NCBI GenBank assembly: GCA_035415725.1 | Contig: DAOOGN010000025.1 | Coordinates: 1-41,381, forward strand | DNA length: 41,381 nucleotides | Reading direction: 5' to 3' | DNA from: DSWT01 sp035415725 | Lineage (GTDB): Bacteria > Chloroflexota > Anaerolineae > B4-G1 > SLSP01 | Shown here: in pieces, positions 38,336 through 41,381 of the stretch | Position numbering within the stretch: position 1 is the first letter of the stretch | Layout: each line of letters begins with the position of its first letter | Position numbers and translations under genes: made by a program | Notes under the pieces: generated by a model | Database searches by the model: none | Told to the model about the DNA's origin: nothing | The model's input: only the letters and a program-made list of their open reading frames with translations

Positions 38336-39771
38336 GGTGGGGCGTTCTGCTGGCGATCATGCTGCTCGCCGGTTACTGGCTCCTGCCGATTCGCGGGAAA
38401 GTGTATGTTGTGCCGGGCGATGGGTCCGGCATACCGTGGCCGCGATTGGCGCTGGAACCTGCCGGCGCGCCACCGGGCGAAACCGTGACGGCATTGGTGA
38501 CGGACGTGGAGCCGTGGACGTTCGTCACCCTCACCGTGGACGGCGTCTCGGCAACGGCGTTGGGGCAGGCGACGCGCACCGGAGAGACATGGACGTGGCG
38601 CTGGACGTTCACTGCGCCCGATAGTCCCGGCTATACCCTGCATTTTTATCACGACTGCCACACCGGCTGCATCGAGCGCGCACAATTCATCCTCGGCGCT
38701 GTGAAACCGTCTCATGGCGTTGCTACGCCGACGAAGTTGGGGGTAGTGCTGCCCAATGTGACGCGAGACTGGCACGGACGTAGCGGTTGGGCGGTAGAAA
38801 TCGCCTACGCCCGGCGCGCCGAAGAGCCGTTCTGGGGATTGGACGATCTGGCGGCGCGGGTCGCCGTCCACCACGACAAAGGACTGCGGGTGCTGGTGCG
38901 CGTGGACTACGATCAGGCGCAAAGTGTCCCGGCAGTGAATGATTATCTGGCGCTCACGGAGTATCTCGAATACTTCCGCCGCCTGGCCCGCGACGCACGG
39001 CTGCGGGAGGTGTATGGCTTCATCGTCGGCGCGGACTACAACACGGCGGAGGCCAACGCGCTGGTGCAAGATCGCGCGGTGACGCCCGCGTGGTATGCGC
39101 GCGTCTTCAACGGCTACGGCGAAGACGTGACCCATACCGACAACGTCGTGCAAACGATCCGCGCCGAAAACCCGTGCGTGCGGGTGCTCGTCGGGCCGTT
39201 GCGCCCGTGGAACACGGAACAGGACGGTGAGCGAACTTACACCATCGACGCGCCGTGGCTCAACTATATGAACACACTCGTCGCCCTGCTGGACGAGAGC
39301 GCGCGGGTGAAAGCGACGGCAGGGATTCCTCTGATCGCGCCGGATGGCTTCGATGTGCAAGCACCGGGTCTCCCCGACGCGCCGGAAATGGCAGACACGC
39401 TGCGCGCCGATGAGCCGCATGCCGATTTACACCGTGAAGCGTGGGGAGGTGCGCGCGTGGGCTTCGGCGTCTACCGCGATTGGCTGGACATCATCAATGC
39501 GTATCCCACCACGCGCGGTTTGCCTGTGTACATCATCTCCACCAACACCTATGACCGCGAAGCCGGCATCCCGCCCGCCCAGAACTATCCGCGCGGCTGG
39601 TTGACGGCGGCGCTGGATGTGATCGACGCCGAGCCGCAGGTCGTGGCGCTGTGCTGGTTCCTCGACGACTTCCCGCACAGCGATCAGTGGGACTGGTTCA
39701 GCCTCACCCAAAAGCCGGGACGGCTGGTCGATGCCGCCGAAGAATTCGATATTTTGTTGCGGGGCGAGTAG
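38212..39771 (+). CDS. Exported TIM-barrel-like protein (glycoside-hydrolase-like, unassigned)
   Basis: A protein of up to 519 residues with an N-terminal signal anchor (WWGVLLAIMLLAGYWLLPI at residues about 42-60). It is followed by a beta-rich domain (VTALVTDVEPWTFVTLTVDGVSATALG) and an alpha/beta barrel-like region with GWAVEIAYARRAEEPFW, LRVLVRVDYD, VYGFIVGADYN, VRVLVGPLRPW and LPVYIISTNTYDRE. It looks like a glycan-active exported enzyme, but no clear acid/base pair can be named. The start is uncertain: the TTG at 38212 is the longest reading, and the first ~40 residues are repeat-derived. It is placed between the kinase and response-regulator genes. Confidence 0.65.
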   Translation: MPGIIRSWRVVHASWIWRSASSKAIRDWGFVIRNSQFAIRKWWGVLLAIMLLAGYWLLPIRGKVYVVPGDGSGIPWPRLALEPAGAPPGETVTALVTDVEPWTFVTLTVDGVSATALGQATRTGETWTWRWTFTAPDSPGYTLHFYHDCHTGCIERAQFILGAVKPSHGVATPTKLGVVLPNVTRDWHGRSGWAVEIAYARRAEEPFWGLDDLAARVAVHHDKGLRVLVRVDYDQAQSVPAVNDYLALTEYLEYFRRLARDARLREVYGFIVGADYNTAEANALVQDRAVTPAWYARVFNGYGEDVTHTDNVVQTIRAENPCVRVLVGPLRPWNTEQDGERTYTIDAPWLNYMNTLVALLDESARVKATAGIPLIAPDGFDVQAPGLPDAPEMADTLRADEPHADLHREAWGGARVGFGVYRDWLDIINAYPTTRGLPVYIISTNTYDREAGIPPAQNYPRGWLTAALDVIDAEPQVVALCWFLDDFPHSDQWDWFSLTQKPGRLVDAAEEFDILLRGE

Positions 39772-39844
39772 TTTTGTCAGCAGATTAAGCAGATTTAGCG
39801 GATTGAATTCTGTAAAAATCTGCTGACAGAAGAAGAATGTAACC

Positions 39845-40504
39845 ATGCCCAAAATTCGCGTTTTGCTGGCCGACGATCATCCCGCCCTGCGGATGGGATT
39901 GCGCGTGCTGTTGGATCGTGCGCCCGACATCGAGGTGGTAGGCGAGGCGGATGATGGCGAGGCGGCGCTGGCGCTGATCGAAAGGCTGAAGCCGGACGTG
40001 GCGGTGCTGGATTGCCAACTGCCCAAAATCGAAGGGGCGACGGTAGCCCAGGAGGTGGTCCGACGCGGGTGGCCGGTGCGCATTGTGGCCCTGTCCGCTT
40101 ATGACGACGACCGCTACCTGGCCGGGATGCTGGCGGCGAGCGCGGTAGGCTATCTGCTGAAGAACGAAGCGCCGGGCCAGATCGTGGCGGCGGTGCAAGC
40201 GGCGATGCGCGGTGAAACGTTGTGGACATCAGAACAAATCGCGCGCGTGGAGCGTTGGCGTGGCGAAGTCGCGCGCGTCCGCGACAGCCTCACCGAGCGC
40301 GAGCACGAAGTACTGCGTCTGGTTGCAGAGGGACTGAGCAACAAGGAAATTGCGCAGGCGCTCACCATCACCGTGCGTACCACGGATTTTCACGTGAGCA
40401 ACATCCTGCGCAAACTCGGCGTCATCTCACGGGTTGAGGCGGCTGCAATGCTATTGAAACATCCTTATCTAGTCGAACCAACAGGCGAGCCGCACCGTCC
40501 TTGA
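39845..40504 (+). CDS. NarL/FixJ-family response regulator
   Basis: A 219-residue two-domain regulator. Receiver domain: acidic pair DD (LLADDHPALR), phospho-acceptor Asp56 in VAVLDCQLPKIEG, and the conserved Lys in YLLKNEAPG. The C-terminal LuxR-type helix-turn-helix is SLTEREHEVLRLVAEGLSNKEIAQALTITVRTTDFHVSNILRKLG. Preceding intergenic sequence (39772-39844) contains a 'cagattaagcagattt' repeat with an inverted half. Its 3' end overlaps an antisense ORF by 83 nt. Likely partner of the upstream kinase, although kinase class and regulator class do not usually match. Confidence 0.92.
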   Translation: MPKIRVLLADDHPALRMGLRVLLDRAPDIEVVGEADDGEAALALIERLKPDVAVLDCQLPKIEGATVAQEVVRRGWPVRIVALSAYDDDRYLAGMLAASAVGYLLKNEAPGQIVAAVQAAMRGETLWTSEQIARVERWRGEVARVRDSLTEREHEVLRLVAEGLSNKEIAQALTITVRTTDFHVSNILRKLGVISRVEAAAMLLKHPYLVEPTGEPHRP

Positions 40505-41291
40505 CGATTATCCGTGCATCGAAGGCCTCCAAAACCTGGCGCTTATCATCATTCGTGGCATGGTCGAGGCCGATCTCGACTCTGCGGGCATAAGCCAGCA
40601 TCCCGCTAATAGTAGCCTCCTCGGTCATGCGAATTGCCAGCGCTGCTTTCAGTTCATCGCGGCGCGCCTTTAACGCCTGGTAACGTTCGTCGAGGGTCGC
40701 CGTCTTTTCTTCGAGTACCCGACTGACAACCCCTGTTGCTTTCGTGATTGCCGTCGCCAGTTGCTCCGCTTCTTTTTCGGCTTCAGCAAGCAGCGCCTCT
40801 ACCGTTGCCAGTTCCGCCCGTCGCGGTTCTAGCGCTTCTAGCTCTGCCTGTTGCGCTTCCCTCAGTTTTGCTTCCAGTTCTGTAGGATTCATCAGCACGT
40901 CAAGAATGGCGTCCCAGGCTGCCGCCGGGATTTCCAGTGCACCGGCGGCGTTGAAATCCTGCCCCGGCGCTGGCCGGCGGTGCAAATTGCGTAAAATGAA
41001 GTCCACGCCCTGCTGGTGTTGTTGAAAGAGGTTACCGCCGATGTCCTCTTTATCCCGAAAGGCATCGGGAGTCAGGTAGACGGTCGCCCTGATGCCAAAC
41101 TGCGGTCGGTGCAAGGCCACATCCTTGCCAAAAAGGAGCAATCCGGCCAGGGTCAGATAGTCAGCGCGGGCCAGTTTGAGGTTTTCCAGCAGGGTCTCAC
41201 GCGGTAGGACATTGTCGGCCAAAGGCTCGTGGAACGCGACCTGGTAATAATGCGTTAACCACAATTCGTCCACCTGGCTTATCCGTGTCAT
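40422..41291 (-). pseudogene. Chimeric remnant: AlbA_2/Schlafen-type regulator segment joined to serine-recombinase C-terminus
   Basis: An intact reading frame of 289 residues built from pieces of two families. Residues about 1-125 (LENLKLARADYLTLAGLLLFGKDVALHRPQFGIRATVYLT... DKEDIGGNLFQQHQQGVDFILRNL... GQDFNAAGALEIPAAA) match the middle of AlbA_2/RecG-like Schlafen-domain regulators; their DNA-binding start and ATPase end are missing. From WDAILDVLMNPTELE on it is a long coiled coil (ELEALEPRRAELATVEALLAEAEKEAEQL...) followed by FDARIIVKDGAARLLVRLDKD, the tail of large serine recombinases. The start codons lie in a 'cacagattgcacagatgacac' type repeat. It overlaps the response-regulator 3' end antisense by 83 nt. 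It is probably a decayed fusion, although it could be expressed. Confidence 0.7.
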
Positions 41292-41381
41292 CTGTGCAAT
41301 CTGTGGCTTATGTATTAACCACGGATTGAGCTTACCCCCATGTGTTAGACCACAAATAGGTTAGAATAAGTTGAAGTAAGG

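Noticed and set aside
38272..39420. A 382-residue minus-strand reading frame
   Set aside because: Antisense to the exported TIM-barrel-like protein, Arg/His/Gln-rich, no motif, no Shine-Dalgarno support.
1..41381. tRNA genes
   Set aside because: I looked for GGTTCGA-type T-loops with matching acceptor stems and found none convincing; a tRNAscan run would settle it.

Overview
The window is about 41 kb of GC-rich bacterial chromosome. Gene content points to a Chloroflexota (Anaerolineae-like) bacterium: Thr/Pro-linker lipoproteins, a T-box leader on a valyl-tRNA synthetase, a DnaQ-DinG fusion helicase, PlsX-FabF, separately encoded halves of PurH, and many short palindromic dispersed repeats in and between genes. 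The taxonomic guess is inference from style and gene families. I found no rRNA, tRNA, transposase or CRISPR array.

Layout. 0.2-5.6 kb: a GH99-like lipoprotein (minus), an FG-GAP-like lipoprotein, a class I methyltransferase, a small four-helix membrane protein, and a two-gene unit whose second member looks like a TumE/DUF6516 toxin. 5.6-13.8 kb: a T-box-controlled ValRS of the archaeal/Rickettsia-like form, a [4Fe-4S] CysH reductase overlapping an SDR epimerase, a Phd/VapC toxin-antitoxin pair, and a second, bacterial-type ValRS translationally coupled to vapC. 13.9-21.2 kb: an unknown protein with a terminator, the DinG helicase/exonuclease, plsX-fabF, and a membrane protein bracketed by two MITE copies. 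21.3-28.1 kb (minus): an SPFH-GYF protein with its partner, a tandem universal stress protein, and an operon Rrf2 regulator-pstS-pstC-pstA-pstB. 28.3-34.0 kb: an OB-fold lipoprotein, an MFS transporter, a TIM-barrel isomerase-like enzyme, and purH split into two genes. 34.5-36.1 kb: a HEAT-repeat protein, a 42-residue overlapping small ORF and an HD alarmone-hydrolase-like protein. 36.1-36.6 kb (minus): a self-contained unit made of a promoter, a c-di-AMP (ydaO/yuaA) riboswitch, an intrinsic terminator, a 48-residue ORF and a second terminator. 37.1-41.3 kb: a histidine kinase, an exported TIM-barrel-like protein, a NarL-type response regulator, and an antisense-overlapping chimeric remnant joining a Schlafen/AlbA_2-type helicase-regulator segment to a serine-recombinase tail.

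The most interesting items are the c-di-AMP riboswitch whose only target is a 48-residue protein, the two unrelated ValRS genes with different control, the decayed tandem duplication in the cysH leader, and several dispersed repeats that have become protein-coding (plsX tail, both valS genes, kinase and exported-protein termini). Repeat families recur across the window: a 190-bp element lies inverted near both ends, and MITE copies sit at 20.3, 21.2 and (truncated) 24.0 kb.
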